A stretch of 64,000 bases of DNA from Podocnemis expansa (lineage: Eukaryota > Chordata > Testudines > Podocnemididae): NCBI GenBank assembly GCA_007922195.1, contig ML682008.1, positions 5,599,847 through 5,663,846 on the forward strand. The letters run 5' to 3'. Shown in pieces: positions 32,330 through 45,949 of this stretch. The position numbers were made by a program, and so were the translations under genes. Every line of letters starts with the position of its first letter. The first letter of the stretch is position 1. Below the pieces are notes generated by a model that worked only from the letters and a program-made list of their open reading frames with translations, did no database searches and was not told where the DNA came from.

Positions 32330-34740
32330 AAGTTAGGTGTTCCAACTCTTTGTTGTGATGTGTAATTGTCTTTATGGTTCCAGGCATAGAAATGAAAGGG
32401 CCTGAATGAGGGTGAGGTGGAAGTGAGGACTCTCCAGTCTACTTCAGATGAAGCACTAAGGCACTTGGCCAATGTCACAAAGAAGATGATTGCAGAATAT
32501 GCATTTCCTGAGTCCCAGCTGAATGCTTTAGTAGTCATAACATCCACTTCCCTCTATTCTGGTGCTGAAATATGCATGTGGAGGGGGGAAAATTGTATTC
32601 TTTAAGATAATGTTTCAAAATGGTACAAATGTGAATTGAAAGGAGAAACGGATGGTATCTGCTACACAGGGCATGGAGAAATTGGTCTAGAGATTTATTT
32701 CATAGAAATAAGTGAGATATTTTGCTGACTGTCAGTGGTAGGTAAGAATGTAATTCAATAAGGGTAGGCTGAGTTAGAATAGATGGAAAATTAATCTTCA
32801 GCCTCTGTCTCCTGTGGGATTTTCCTGTGCCATTATTGATTGCATTTCAGCTCCTGCCTCAGGAGAGAAATTGGTTGGAGTTGGATTTTAATTGTATTCA
32901 CTAGCTCCATTGGATTACTTTCCTTCACAGTATCTATGCTTTGTGGTATGTTTGTGAAAATAAAGTTCCTCTGGATATTAAAAATGTAACCAATATGCTT
33001 AGTCAGTTGATAGATGTATAATTCTTAGTGCTTTCATTGTTCTTGTGTGATTAATATGTTAATGCAAATATGCTGTTTTGGGTCTGCCCCCCCCAGTCTT
33101 GGACAGTATTCTTATTTAGATATACATTTCAGGGGAACTGATACATTTCTCTTAATTACCGAAAAACCTTTTTGACAGCTGGGTTTTGCCAGTTAGTGTC
33201 TAGGATGAAATTCATCCCGTGTGGAAGGACTGAGGTACCATTTTATCTACTGGGTGTCTGTCTGTTCTGGAGGGGTGATAGATAAATGCATTGAGCAGTG
33301 GCATCTAGGTTGCACCCACTGTCCAAGTCTGTTTCTATAAAAGCCCCAGAATGCTCAAAAGAAGGCACTTGAAGGAAGGCTAGTGCATTTTCTGTGAATC
33401 CATTGGGCCCCATCCCCTGCATCTGGGGGCCAGGGAGACCATAAGCAGACCCGTGCATGTAGAAAGAGAGTCTAGGTGAGCGGAGGGAACTCACTGAATG
33501 AACCAACAGATTGTCTGTCATTATTCTTCCTTTAGGCCCATGGAGCCTGGGTAGAAAAGATCATACACCCTGGCTTCATAATCTCTACACTGAGTTCGCA
33601 ACCAGGTGGATGAGTTTTGGTTGGGATTTTAGGGGGCCTTTGAGGCTGGAGCTTGTGTAACAGCTCTGATTCTTGCAGATGTCACCAAACATGCATTGGG
33701 CTTGCAACCTTTTCATGTCAAGTGGATGGGATGTGGGCAGGCTAACTCCTGCTCTCCCTCAAGAAATAATAAGGGAGGAACAAAGGGATATTACCTCTTC
33801 TAGGGATCCCTCTAGGGTCTATGCTACCTCCCTCTTTCTTAGCAGAGGCAGTCATCTGAGTCTGAATTTGCAATGAAATATCTTAATATCTCTTACTCAA
33901 AAAATGAATTAAAACCTTGCAGAGGAGTGATTGCAGAGATCCACGCTCAGAGGAATACGGCATTTCCATAAACCTTGCAGTCAAATATGAAGAGACACTC
34001 TTGGGAGCAGTACTTTTATAAAAGATAAATTACAGTGACGCTTTGAAATAAACAAAGAAACCCTGCAAGCTCAAAGCAAGTAATCTTTGTGGTGAAACAG
34101 CATGGAAACAGAACTAATGACTTCATGTTTTCTTGTGGTCATGTGACTTGATCACTCCCAACATGAGACTGTTGGTGCTAATTTCCAAACTAAATGACAG
34201 TGCAAGCATTCCCCCTGCCTCCCCATGAGGTGGTTTGCAGCCACGAGAGAAATTTTCTCACATCAACAACCTTTTGTTGGGATCTCATTTACAGAATTAG
34301 TCTAGCTCATTAATTTAGACAGCATGAGATCAGAAAATAACTTATGAGCAGCAGCACACCAAAATTTGCAAACTATTAGGTGTCATTTCAGTCTTGAAAA
34401 CATTTAAACTGGCCTGTAATTGAAAAGCAAGAAATTACGGTAGAACATTAATTGGGCCAAACTGCACTGTGTTTAGAGTGATATTAATGCTCTGTTATTT
34501 CAAATTATAAACCAATGAAGTCATCTATAAACAATCACTTTTTAAAGATCTAGCGTGGTCTGCTAAAATCAAGATACAACAGCAAAAACTTTTGATTGAG
34601 GGAAAACCGTGACTCCAGTTATCTTAGGATGGATAGTATTTCATGCAGCACTGTTCAGATATAGCCTACTCATGCTTTCTTGTTTTTAACTCTAAATTCT
34701 CTCATGGGGGCTGGGGAGAGAAGAAATTTCTATGTCCAGT
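32330..34740. other. Intronic stretch, mostly unassigned
   Basis: No gene recognised. 33200-33480 (GATGAAATTCATCCCGTGTGG onward) resembles a moderately repeated sauropsid sequence, but I cannot name it. The rest is ordinary AT-rich intron. Confidence 0.45.
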
Positions 34741-34747
34741 ATTGAAG

Positions 34748-35175
34748 CAGGCCCAGATTAACCAGCCTCAGGACCACTGGCTGTCCCCCACCATGGCTTC
34801 ACCCCCAGCCTGCCCCCCCTGACATTGTGGGCTGCAGGCAGGCCATCACTGGGGGAGAGGGGCCCTGGGACCAGGGTGTCCTCCCACTCCAGCTTATCTG
34901 CCCCCGGGAATGTGGCATGGCCTGCAGTGCAGACCCCTGAGCAGAACAAATACAGGCACCAGCCCGCCCTGCACGGACCAGTCGGACCAGAGGCCGAGCG
35001 GGAGTCTGGAGTCCAGGCTCTGGCCCCAGGCTCCTTCCTCTGCAGTGTTGGCGGGGTGGGGCGCTCCCAGTGCTCCCCCAAGCCCTGCCAGTGCTGAGCA
35101 GGGCAGCGGGAGTGAGGGCGGATTAGGGTGGTGCCTGGGGCTTCAGCCCCTGTAGTCGCTGGATCCATCCAGCCC
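34748..35175. mobile_element. GC-rich hAT-type element (diverged)
   Basis: The left end CAGGCCCAGATTAACC matches the hAT 'CAGGGCC...GATTAA' termini. The right part GCTTCAGCCCCTGTAGTCGC aligns with GCTTCATCCCC...GCCCCTGCATTAATC at 49626-49655, so the two are the same family. No clear target duplication was seen. Long frames on both strands are compositional. Confidence 0.6.
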
Positions 35176-35179
35176 TTTA

Positions 35180-36610
35180 TGGCAGAGCTAGATTGTGAAC
35201 TCTTTGCTGTCACTGACACAAATCAGTTGGGACTCCTTGTGAAGGGCAGCGCGAGCCAGTGCGAGGATGTTCCCATGTGGCCCTAAATAGGGACTAAGGA
35301 TTGTGAAGTATTTGACATGTTTTACCTATTCATTTAAATGTTAAGGGTCATTTTTTAACTGAGGCTCGTGTGGATACCCAAGCGGGACAGGAGCAATAGT
35401 GTCTTGCTGTCATCGTTTAACTGCCTGAGGAAAGCCAGACAGAGTCACACTGACTGCACTTAGTTGATTACCTTGCATTTGGGGCTATTTTATGCCCCAA
35501 AGAGGGGTAAGTGCAGGAGGCAAGAATTTGGTTATTCATCTACTCTGGCTAGCAGAACTGGCTTCTCAGAGAGCTGTCAGGTGCATTCCGTAAAAATGAC
35601 CGGCATTAGGCTGCTCAAGCTCTGTTCTCCTAGGAGATCTGGCAGGCATTCTGTTTTTCAAAGTATAATACCTCCCAGCAATCCTGCTGGAGCAGCGAAA
35701 TGGTACCCTATCCCTTTATTATGGAATCTACAATCAAACCTTTACCTAGAACAGAGTTAGGGCAGATAAAGAGATGGTATGGCAGTCAAGCTAATCCTGT
35801 GATTACCTTGATATTTTGGTTTTGTGTGATTAAGTAGCATGGTGATAGACACTGTAGAAATGCATCACTAATAATTTAAAAGCACATGCTCAGCTGTTTC
35901 AAATCTGAGGGCAAATCTTCTTTAGTATTGTTCTTCAATATGTAAAACATCTTACAAAACCAGTATCTAGATATATAATCCTAAAAATAAGAATACAATG
36001 ATAAGTTGTTTTTGTATTTATCATCACTTTTCCAAGTAGTTAACCATTACAGTGAATTAAAAAAAAAACAAAAAAAAAAAACCCACTTGTGAAAAACAGA
36101 AGTCTTATTTATATCATGTTTCTTTCCTTATGTTTTCTTTTTACAGGCTGAAAGAGCCATTTATGTATGCTCTACTTATGAAATGTATGTTGTTGTAGCA
36201 ATTTACGATTTGCAGTCTGCAAGAAAATTTCCTAACTGGAATATGGAAATAAATTGTATTTACAGTTTTCCACTGACTGCTTTAAAAGGAGCTTGTAGGT
36301 CTAATTGATTATTAATCAATGTAATACAATAAAATTAAGTGCTTGTGTGTGTGTTTTACTTGTGTATATTAAATATGCATCTGAATGTATAATGCCAGAT
36401 TCACCTTATTCTTGCTTCAGTTTTAATTCCTGTTTAATTTTGATTTATGGGGCTAATTTTTATTCGTCAGTGTAAGAGAGAAATAGACATATGTGCACAC
36501 CTAGCTATTAAAGAAAGGTAGTGAATTTATTCTGTGCCAAGAGGCAAATGTGATTAAAATTGTTCTTAACATACATTTTAATACTTTGCCCTTTGAATAT
36601 CTTTCCTTTA
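35180..36610. other. Intron before the 130-base exon, unassigned
   Basis: No element recognised, apart from an A-rich run at 36058-36082. A good decoy acceptor (TTTTCTTTTTACAG, ending 36146) has no plausible exon behind it. Confidence 0.5.
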
Positions 36611-36614
36611 AAAG

Positions 36615-36744
36615 CCTGTGACGAATGAGACTGAAACTGGAAGCCAGAAAATCAGACCAGTGTTTGAAGAAGATGCTGTTTTTGGGCGGCAGATATCTTA
36701 CCAGCATGCAGCAGTCCACATACCAACAGATATCTATGAAGGCT
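36615..36744 (+). CDS. CACNA2D1: CACNA2D1 internal coding exon (43 codons plus 1 base)
   Basis: The 130-base exon follows a pyrimidine-rich AAAG acceptor and ends at a GTAAGT donor. Read in phase 0, it joins the previous exon directly. The peptide contains [15 protein letters not shown] and, at its end, [19 protein letters not shown]. The latter is identical to remembered human alpha2delta-1 (about residues 157-175). Alpha2delta-2 differs here (VNYSYAAVQIPTDIYKG), which fixes the paralogue. It ends with one base (T) of the next codon, which fits the expected serine of the EGST junction. An N-glycosylation sequon N-E-T at 36624-36632 occupies the place of human N-D-S near residue 136. The exon lies in the extracellular region before the von Willebrand A domain. 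The next expected exon, encoding an LNELNW-type motif, was not found downstream. Confidence 0.96.
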
Positions 36745-36750
36745 GTAAGT

Positions 36751-39700
36751 AGCATGTGAACACATGGTTTTATAAGTATAATAATCTTATTATGCGCAAT
36801 ACATTCATAAAAGCAAATAGAGAACTGCCTGGTTTTAATTTGTGTTCATATCTTTTTGCATGTTTTTCTTTTAAAGAGCTTCACACGTGGTGTATTAGGT
36901 GTCTGGTTCTTCATGTGAGCTAGATGAAACCATGTTTAGTCAAACTATGTTAAAGAGGTAAAGATCTGCTGAGAGAAGATATGAAATTGGGAAATGAATC
37001 AGAGAGCAGGAATGGTGAAAGTAAATTCTTGTGAATGTCCTAATTTTTTCTTTCATTCATTCATTCTTTGTGCTGTTTATTTTCATTTAAACCAAACTAT
37101 TCTTGACAGCTCTTCATTTGATGGCTTCAGCCTCGGGCAGAGATGAGCATGAAAACATCTGAAGTATTCCAAAACCATATACAGTTCAAGGAAATTGCAT
37201 GCTGTTCAAGATTATGGTACTTATACAGTATGTAGCTTGTGTGAAGCACTTTCTGGTGTTACAGACCTTTAGCAGTGACTGTTCAGTGACTTCTCTTCAA
37301 ACCGAGCCAGTACGGGAAACAGTAGCACTTAAGTTTCCAAGTCATTAATTAAAGCAAACCAAAATTCAGTATAAAATTGTTTTTCAAAACAGAAATATTT
37401 TCCTGTCTGAAACGTCATAGAAAGGTGTGATGTAGAGTAAGAAGGGAGACACCTATAAGCACATAGAAATTCCTGAAATTAGAAAAAGGAGGGATCTGCC
37501 TTTTAGTTTGCTTTACTGCCACTCATTTTTATTCTGTAGATTTTCTGCTCTGCAAAAATCTCATCAACAGGAAGGCAACTCTAATCATATGGAATCATAC
37601 CATACCATTTCTTTAAAATTCAAAGCCCATCACTGTGTGTCTGCATCTGTAAATGACATGGGAGTGAAAATGGAAATGTCAACAGGACTAAGGTAGAGGG
37701 AATCATAGATGCTGGTATTCCTCAAATGGCGAGTCTGAACGACACAGATTTAGAGGATTATACTAGGATTCTGACTTTAATAAGTGCTAAAGTGCATTTT
37801 AATTGAAGGATTAAAGTGAAAAGAGCCATTTCCTTTACCTATTTTTAGGGCTTCCTACATTTAGCTACTGCACTCTTAGGAGAAATTATATGGCTTCTAT
37901 CACCGGACAGCTTTTTTTTTTTTTTAATACCCTATAAATTGAGATGTGATTTATGGTCACAATAGTTAGTCTGGATTTTTTGTGTTAAGATTCTGGACTG
38001 TATTTGTAAGAGGCATGTATATTCCACAGAAATATTTCTAAGGTAATTTTACTAGCAAATTGTCTGTTTAATCTAAAGTGAAAAACCTCTCACTTCCATA
38101 GCATATGTGCATCTTTTGGACTTAATTGAATAGATCTAAAAGATAAAAATGAAAATTGTTTATAAGAGGTGACATGTTTCATGATTTGTTGTAGATGTGG
38201 TTCATGAGAAATGAATAGTTCTTTGAACCTGACCATCACATTAAGTGCCAGAGTAAACTGGCTGGGGATATGACTTTTGATTTATATTCAAAAAAGAAGA
38301 AATCCTCAAACCCTTCAGATTTCATTCTCCGTTAGCAACATCTGCCCCGGCATAATAACTTGTAACTTTTACTTATCAATTTACAAATTAACTTTGGGAT
38401 TTTTTTGCCCTAACTTGCACAAAATATCATAAATTTTGCAATTTACAAATTTCATATTAATGACCATGGAAAGCAGTACCAGATTTATTTTTTGGTGGCG
38501 AAACACTGTAACATCTGTAACATAACAAACAACATTGGACATAGTCATTTATCAGTAAATACTCTATTCATCACTAGGGCATAATTCTTTTATTAAAAGC
38601 AAATATCTTTAACTACAAGCAGCACTTTCTTTTTTATTCATAACCCAAAGGAGAGTGAGAACATACTTCCAAACTGATATTAATTCATCATCCTGCTGTT
38701 CACATAAATCAAACTGCTGCTTCCTTACACAAATTTTGGTGCCTGCTAAATGGTGACTGGCTGTACAGTTTAAGAATAGTTTGATTTTTTTCAAGTCCTT
38801 AATTACAGTAGACTGTTTGTGAGTTTATGTATGGAGTTATTGCAGTGAATACCTCTGAAAAACTGTAGTAATAATTCGCAAGTATTAGAATCTGAGATCT
38901 TTTGTGAATGAATTGTAGCTTGGAAAATAAGTTTAGGTTGTTTTTTAATGTCTTCCTTTTTGTATGTTTTGGAGAGAAAAGAATATAGAATTGGATTCCT
39001 ATATCTCATAGAACAATCTTGAGGATAACTCAACTTGAATGCTCTACTCTTTGGAGATTTGCCTTTCTCTTGACATATTGTGTGTTTGGTATTCTGAGCT
39101 AGGAACAATGCAGTGGGGGCCAGATACATTTCTCTTCATGGTGAATGTTCATTCAGGTCTCTGTGATCATACAGTAACTTCCCCCTCTTCAGTTTCTTTC
39201 CTGATGCCTAAAGTTTGGGTTTAAAGTCACTGGTTCCTCACCATAGATGTTATAATGGATTCCTTTTTTTACAATCAGCCCTGCATAAGGGATGATATAT
39301 AGCTGCATCACCACAAATTGTGAGGACTAAGAATTATAATTCACTCCTGTTGCAGTGGAGATGGGGTAAGTTATGCCCATACCTTTTTGTGGAGCAGCTT
39401 ATGCCTTGCTATATGCGGAGGGGCACAGGCAGGTCTCTTTCCACTGCTCACCATTCTGAACCTCTTTGCTGAGCACTTGATTGCAGAAGGGACTATCAGA
39501 GAAGTACTCTGTGTTCTTACATCTATCTGGAATCACAACCTGAGAAGGGCCAAGCAAGGGAGTAAGGGGAGCCTTAATCTCCATTTCTTGTCCTCATGCA
39601 GAATATGGGCTGGCAATATGCCAGAAGGGGAGGTCTCGGGTCAACCTGGCTCAAACTGATAGAAGCTAGCCCTATAGGTATCAGCATGTTTTAACAGTTC

Positions 39701-41605
39701 CATTTAGGTCTCAAGGTAGAATCAGAATGCTGTTCAGAACAAAAAGGGAATCAGCTTTATTCTAAGTGCTTTGAGAAACCGACATGCATCTCTTCCTGTT
39801 AATAGGTACTTAAGTTTCATGTATAATTCCTTGTATAATTCATTGGAACTTTACCCTTCTCTTCTCTAAGTATGACTGGAACTTCATGCCAAAACGGATG
39901 CAAACTTCAGCATAATGCAAATAGTACCAGTCTGCTTCAGGGAAAGATACCAGATTTCCATTGCTCTCAGTTTTTTTCAGCAAATTGTGCAAGTCAACAG
40001 TGACTCCAGTTAGACATCACACTGGTGTCACTGCAGACTTTGGAGAAGATGCCAGGTGAAGCACCAGTGAAGTTACTTTTTATAATCATTCCTGCTTCAA
40101 TTGTTGTAAATGCTCGCTCTAAATTAAAGGTTTACACATTTTTAGCATACAAAGCCACCCTTGCTTCAGCATTTTATTACTTCTAAAGAGTTAATTAAGG
40201 TACCTAATCAACACTGTTTACATACAGAAAAATCGTGGATTTTCAACACAGTGCCGTCACTTTAAATAAGTCTAGTAGCTTATTAGAAGCTCTCTGGAAA
40301 ATTTTCTTCCAAATATTTGAGGGTAATCATAAAATGTTATGAGTTGTTTTCAGATGATCAAATTAGTTCAGTGAAATATTTTTAGGTAATCTTCAGATGA
40401 ATGGAATTGGTATTTTAAGGTGCACTTTTTTGTTGGTATTACAACCTATATTCTGCCATATGCTTTAAAGGTGAAATCCTGGCCCAACTGAAATTAATGG
40501 AAGAAAAAAAAATCTCTCATTAACTTTACCACATATTTCCCCCATAGAATTAAAACATATATAATTGTGGTTTTTTACATTTCAATTCTTACCTACAATG
40601 GAGAATAGATGAACAAGTTCAAGCATGCTAGAATAATAATGGTGATGATAATAAATAAATAAATATTATTTATCATCATTTTCTGGTGATGATTTTCTGA
40701 TGGTAATTCTGGTGGTATTTGTTACTGTCATGAAACATCAGCTACTGATGTGACATAAAATAATGTATTAGGAAGATTTAATGCATTCTTGGCCTAGAAG
40801 AGAGGAGATATTTAAGAACAACATGAAATAATATCATTTCGAGGCCTGGGTAATTATAACAACAGTATCTTTAAAAAAATAGACTTTATACATCATCCAT
40901 GGTTTGAAGCCTTGAGTATTCCAAGTTACAAGTTTATTTGAAAAACTATCCCTTAGAAAGAAACTTAACAATGCTTGCAAAAAAAATCACTAGGACAGAG
41001 CCATACTTTATGTAAAATAGTTAATTTGTAGGATGGATTCCCCTATCAACAAGAATTTTAAAAGACTGGGAAAATATATTTTGGTTTTTATCCTCATAAT
41101 ATCCATATGTGGTAGAATGAAAGATTTATTTTAGGAAGGCTCTATTATATGAATAAAGGTCTATGCAAATATATTGAAAGGTTATATCTTATAAGGGTTT
41201 CAGAAATGATCAAGGAAGTGTTAAAGGTTTTTTTTTTTTAATGCCTTATTGCAAATATTTTAAAGAGGTAATAAAACTGCACACAGAATGAGGGGTTTGT
41301 GGGGTTTTTTTTTTTTTTTTTTTTGGTTTTTAGTGATTTCCCCTCCCCCCCAAGCAAGACAGTTTTCGTTCTACAGTTATTTTGTTGTGTTTATGAATGT
41401 GATAAAGATTCATTCTGTCAAACTCAGATTGTGATAACTGAGTTGAGGCATTATTTTTCTAATGTTTACCTTTTGTGGGATAGAAGATGGTAATTTTAAA
41501 CAGTTGGACTCGAAGTAATTTTATTTTAAATACTACTGTCCAGAGATATAGGCTCAGTCACACTACTTGTTTCTTTAAGTGCCAAATAAAGGAAAACTAA
41601 AATTA
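36751..41605. other. Intronic stretch, mostly unassigned
   Basis: Only low-complexity pieces are evident: T runs near 37911-37925, 41230-41239 and 41306-41324, and an AT-rich ATAAATAAATAAATATT patch near 40650. No exon, RNA gene or clear transposon was recognised. Confidence 0.5.
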
Positions 41606-41612
41606 AAATATG

Positions 41613-42214
41613 CAGTGGTGTTGTAGCTGGGTCGGTTTCAGAACATTAGAAACGCAAGATGGTTGAGGTAATATCTTCTATTGGACTTCCGTGAGTGAAA
41701 GAGTTGAGGATTGTGTCTCAGACTCACCCTCTGAAACAGGCTCCCACAAAGCAAAAGACAGAAACCTGTAATGATACAATGATCAGCACTCCCCACAATA
41801 CATCTTTCAAGATCGATGCGTTCTGGGCATGTACCCATCAGAACATCTACTGTACTTTATATCCAGTGTACGAAATGCCCCAATATTAACTATATGGGTG
41901 AACCAATCAGTCTACTTTTGAATGAAATCACACAGGAAAATGGTAAAAAAAAACAAAACAAAGCAAAAATATATCATTTGTGTATGAACACTTTTCACAA
42001 AGCAATCACTTTGTGTCTGATCTATCATTCTCAATCCTGCACAGCACTTTCAAAAGAAGAGCCCAAGAGTTTAAATTCATAATTTACCTAGGCACTAAAA
42101 ATCATGGTCTTAATAAAGGTGTTGGATTTATGGTGTATTACAACAATCTGTAACACACTAACACCTTCTTTGTTCTGTGACTACCAATGTATTAATGGCT
42201 CACTTCCTTTCGAG
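41613..42214 (+). mobile_element. Penelope-like element of a second family, part 1
   Basis: It begins with an antisense terminal repeat (GTGTTGTAGCTGGGTCGG..., then GGTTGAGGTAATATCTTCTA). Near 41843-41945 the + strand encodes TVLYIQCTKCPNINYMGEP, a decayed GIY-YIG motif (YxxxCxxCxxxYVGE) of Penelope-like elements, followed by a decayed C-terminal part (SCTALSKEEPKSLNS). The start codon of this frame is not meaningful. The element continues after the hAT at 42215. Confidence 0.78.
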
Positions 42215-42439
42215 CAGGGATCTCAACTCAAATCACAATGAGGGCTGCATGAGGACTAGTACGTTAGCCCAAGGGCCACACCACGCATGAGGACTAGTAT
42301 AGTAGCCCAACGGCTGCACCACTGAAACCTTTTCATACAATGATATTGCAAAAATTGATAGCGATAGTGTTATTGCGGGCCACAGCAAAGAACTTTTGGG
42401 GCTGCATGCAGCACTTGGGCCACGAGTTTGAGACACCTG
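42215..42439. mobile_element. Non-autonomous hAT element inserted in a PLE
   Basis: The ends CAGGGATCTCAACTC and GAGTTTGAGACACCTG are inverted repeats. Flanks CTTTCGAG (42207-42214) and CTCTTGAG (42440-42447) match at 6 of 8. It shares GAGGACTAGTA, AGCCCAA..GC and CACTGAAACCTTTT..ATACAATGAT with the larger element at 51895. 225 bp. Confidence 0.88.
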
Positions 42440-42605
42440 CTCTTGAGTGTTTCTCTGGCACGTGTGCCAAGTACTGAGCTCAATTACCTGTGTCATTCTG
42501 AGTACTTTCCAGACCTGGAGAACTCTCTGAATCTAGACAACTTGTTTCTCTCACCAACACCAGTTGATTCATTAAAAGATATTCATAAAACAAAGAGCTA
42601 CCTAT
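42440..42605 (+). mobile_element. Penelope-like element of a second family, part 2 (3' terminal repeat)
   Basis: CCAGACCTGGAGAACTC, then TTGTTTCTCTCACCAAC and TTCATTAAAAGATATTC, is the inverted counterpart of the left terminal repeat at 41613-41720 (GAATATC/GGTAATATCTTC, GTGAGTGAAAGA). The two terminal repeats are therefore in opposite orientation. Confidence 0.65.
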
Positions 42606-42861
42606 GGAAAACTCTTGAAGGTACTGTATTTATGAAAAGATGGCAGCAACAAACTTTGCTCTAAACAAGTCTCAAACAGGTATTATTTCCCTACACTTTC
42701 ATGTAAATGCAAAGAAGAATGGTATAAATCTCCGAAAGGTTACCCCATACACACTCTTCTGTTACCCTACTAAAAAAACAAGCACTCTACAACTCATCCT
42801 GTCCAGCAGTACAATGAAGCTAATACAGAGAGCTAAGAAAGACAGAGAAGGCTCAAGAAGA

Positions 42862-43140
42862 AAGTAACCCAAGGAAAACCTCCCAAAGACCAGCAGCGGA
42901 GGTTATCGAAGGCAGGGGGTCCAGCTCGTGGCTCAGCAGGAAGGCAGAGAGCGGCCACCTCCGGTGGCAAGATCTGGTCCCCGAGCTACCAAAAGTGTCC
43001 AACCTTAGCTGAGGACCAGAGCTACAGTGATGGCTGGATCCAGCTCTAGCCCTAGCACTGAAAGTTGGACTTGGGGGGAGGGAAGGGTTTGGAGCTCCCT
43101 CGTCCAGGGGGAGCTTCAAAATCTGCCCATGCCAAAGCCG
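42862..43140. other. GC-rich patch, unassigned
   Basis: A short compositional island between AT-rich flanks. The minus-strand frame has no recognisable domain. No inverted ends were found; repeat origin is likely but unproven. Confidence 0.35.
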
Positions 43141-43149
43141 TCTAAATGG

Positions 43150-45940
43150 ATTGGTGAGAGAAAGTTAAGTGAGACACAACAAAATGATTAGAATTAAAAC
43201 TCTAATGAGGTTTTTTGTTTGTTTTGAATAAGGAAATGCTGTTGCAGCTTAAATTATTAATAATTTTTCCTGTTAATCACCAAATGTTTAGACCATGTAT
43301 TGCTCCAGAGGAGATGGAATAAACATTGGTAAAGAGAGAAAGAGTGGCATTGAAGTGGATTTAAGGGTTTTAATAAGTGTCTTCTCTCGATACATCTCCT
43401 TAAATTGTTTCTTCTAAATAACTGATTATAGTATTTTCTTCGGTTTCATAGGAGTTGGTTAGAGTTGCTTACTTTGCTGAATTATAAATGTTCTGGTTAT
43501 TAGTAGTAGTCAATAAGATCCATCAGTCACTAAACAAAATTATTTTGCCCACTCACAAACCTTCTTAGATGTTTAAGAATATACTTAAACTGGCTTCATG
43601 ATAATTTGGGAAATAAGAACTTGGTCTCAATTTCCTCCATCTCTCGGTCTCCATAAAGGGTGAACCTATACTCAGAAGCATAATTGGTGTTAAGAGAGCT
43701 CCATTAAGAGGCACAGAGGCTGTAACAAGTTTATGGTGCTAGATGGGCAATGTGGATGAGGTAACCTTTATTCACATATGCATTGGGGTTGTGATTTCTG
43801 ACAGAGTTATATTTTTTTCTTTGTTGCAAGAAATTATCAGGGCATCTTTGGGGTTAGGGTTTTAACTCTTTCTTTTTTAGTCAGTTCATTTCCTGAGATA
43901 TTCCTTCAGTTTTATTAGATTTAAACAGGAAATGAAATTTTGTTTTCAAAAATCCAGACACTACTGTTCTCTATATAAATTCTTAATTCTCAAAACAGGC
44001 TTTTAAAATTAAAAAATTATTACAGAGAGTTTTATCTTAAATAATTATTAAATAAGTTGTAGATCCTTCATGACAATTTTTGGAAGGAGTATTCTTGTTC
44101 TCTTCCTGAGATGTGTGAGGGACTTACCTAACCCAATAACTAGTTAATTCTCCTTTAATATAAATATTGTATACTCAAAATACTTCATGTATTAATAATG
44201 AATTTGTCAAAGTCACTAGATTTGTGTTTTTAGTGGATAAAGCATTTTACCATTTACTAAGTAGTGATATTAGGAATTATATTAAATGCTCATTTATTAA
44301 AACTGCTTGTAAATAAACTGTGCAAAACAATTTTCCATTTCAAGGTGTAAGAAATAAGGAAAGGTTTAAATTTTTTCCTACTATACATGTTTTTCCTAGA
44401 GGCTTTTCTCAATGAAGATTTTAGATTTATGTAAGTTTTAACAAGGCTATTTATATAAGCATATAGTTATATAATTCTTTGTGTGTGTTTAGTTAGAAGT
44501 TTTCCTTGGGATGGTGAAAAAACCCAAATTGCACTTAAATGTATTGTTCTGAATATAGAACTCTGCATTCCTTTTCACATTCATGTCTTTTCCTAAAACA
44601 TGAAGTTTTACATTGTTTGTTTTCTTAAGATAAGGTTTATTTGAAACAAACTGGTATTTTTTAGAAGAGAGGGAGGGCAGGGTTCATTTACCCTTATATT
44701 TAATGATTTGATACAGATTTCCAGAGAAACTTCTTTGAAATTCCTTTGACCAAATTTTTGTTTGCTAATTGCAATCTTTACAATTAAAATTGTTATTGAA
44801 TGTTCTATCCAAAGGACCAATTGCAACAAACAAGTTCGTCTCCAATTTTGAAAAAAAGAAATTGACATAGAAACTTAAGATAAACATCAAAATGTAGCTT
44901 TTCTGTGTTGGTATAAATACCCTTAGAGGTGATAGCCCCTCCTTATCCATAAAGCTGTGTTTATCTGTCTGGCATTTACTTGTCTCCAGGGTGAATAAGA
45001 GCAGAAGTCCCCCGTAATTAACCAAACATATATTTTTGTACATGCATGTGAGGTACGTTTCTGCAAGAACCGTACATATATAACTCAAATGTGTTATATA
45101 ATTCCATTAAAAAATCACAAACAAATACAATGATCTAAAATTGCAATAATATATTAATGTCATTATTATGAATATTGAGATATCTCTGCTAACCTCTGAG
45201 AAGTACACCCAAGGGCTACTTATTTTATTTTACTACTGCTGAAACTGACAGATAAGAACAGTTTAAACCTCTGAATGTTTCTTCATGTGTCCAAGTCTTT
45301 GAAACTGAGGAGAGGGATATCACCTTAGCTGAAACCTGATTATATCATTATTTAGTTCCATGTAGTATATGACACCATTCTTCTACTTTTCTGAATGTTT
45401 TCTTTGATTTAATTATCAAGCAGTTAGAGGAAAAAACATAATCAGTGAAGTGGATCTTTAAATGAATGCACTGTATCAGCATATTCTAAATACCAAACTC
45501 TATGGCTTGAGGGCAGTATAAAGCAAATGTTAGTTTCACAAAGCCTTCATGCACTCCTAGCCTGCCTGGCTGAAACCAATATTAAACATGGAAGGAAGTA
45601 ATTGAAGCATGAACCCAGGCAGAGAAACTTCAGGGTCATGATTGCTTTTAATATTCTGAAAAATGACAATTTATTATTCTTTTCATAAGTTTAGCGTACT
45701 AAAATTCCCAGGGTGAGAATTGGTGACTTTAAAGTGTCATAAAAAGCAGGAAGAAATAGCTTGAGTGAGTGGACGTGATTATTATTATTTTAAAGCTACT
45801 GTGCTAAGAACTAAATGTAAAAATTTTCAGTACTTCACAGGAAAAAAAAAATTATGCTGTCAGAATTCAGAAAGCATAACAATTTCATTTGTATCTTCCA
45901 CAGTGATCTTTGCAGTTAGGTCGCATTCACTGTATTTGTT
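43150..45940. other. Intronic stretch, unassigned
   Basis: AT-rich sequence. No transposon, RNA gene or exon recognised. Confidence 0.5.
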
Positions 45941-45949
45941 AGTCTAGCA

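Larger units (their letters stand above)
3345..36614 (+). other. CACNA2D1: CACNA2D1 intron of 33,270 bases
   Basis: This intron joins the two coding exons in matching phase 0. It begins GTAAGT and ends AAAG. Long introns are normal in this gene. It carries most of the transposons listed separately and no recognisable host gene on either strand. Confidence 0.9.

Noticed and set aside
36133..36300. Strong acceptor TTTTCTTTTTACAG before the real exon
   Set aside because: No donor and no alpha2delta-1 similarity behind it; the true exon is at 36615.
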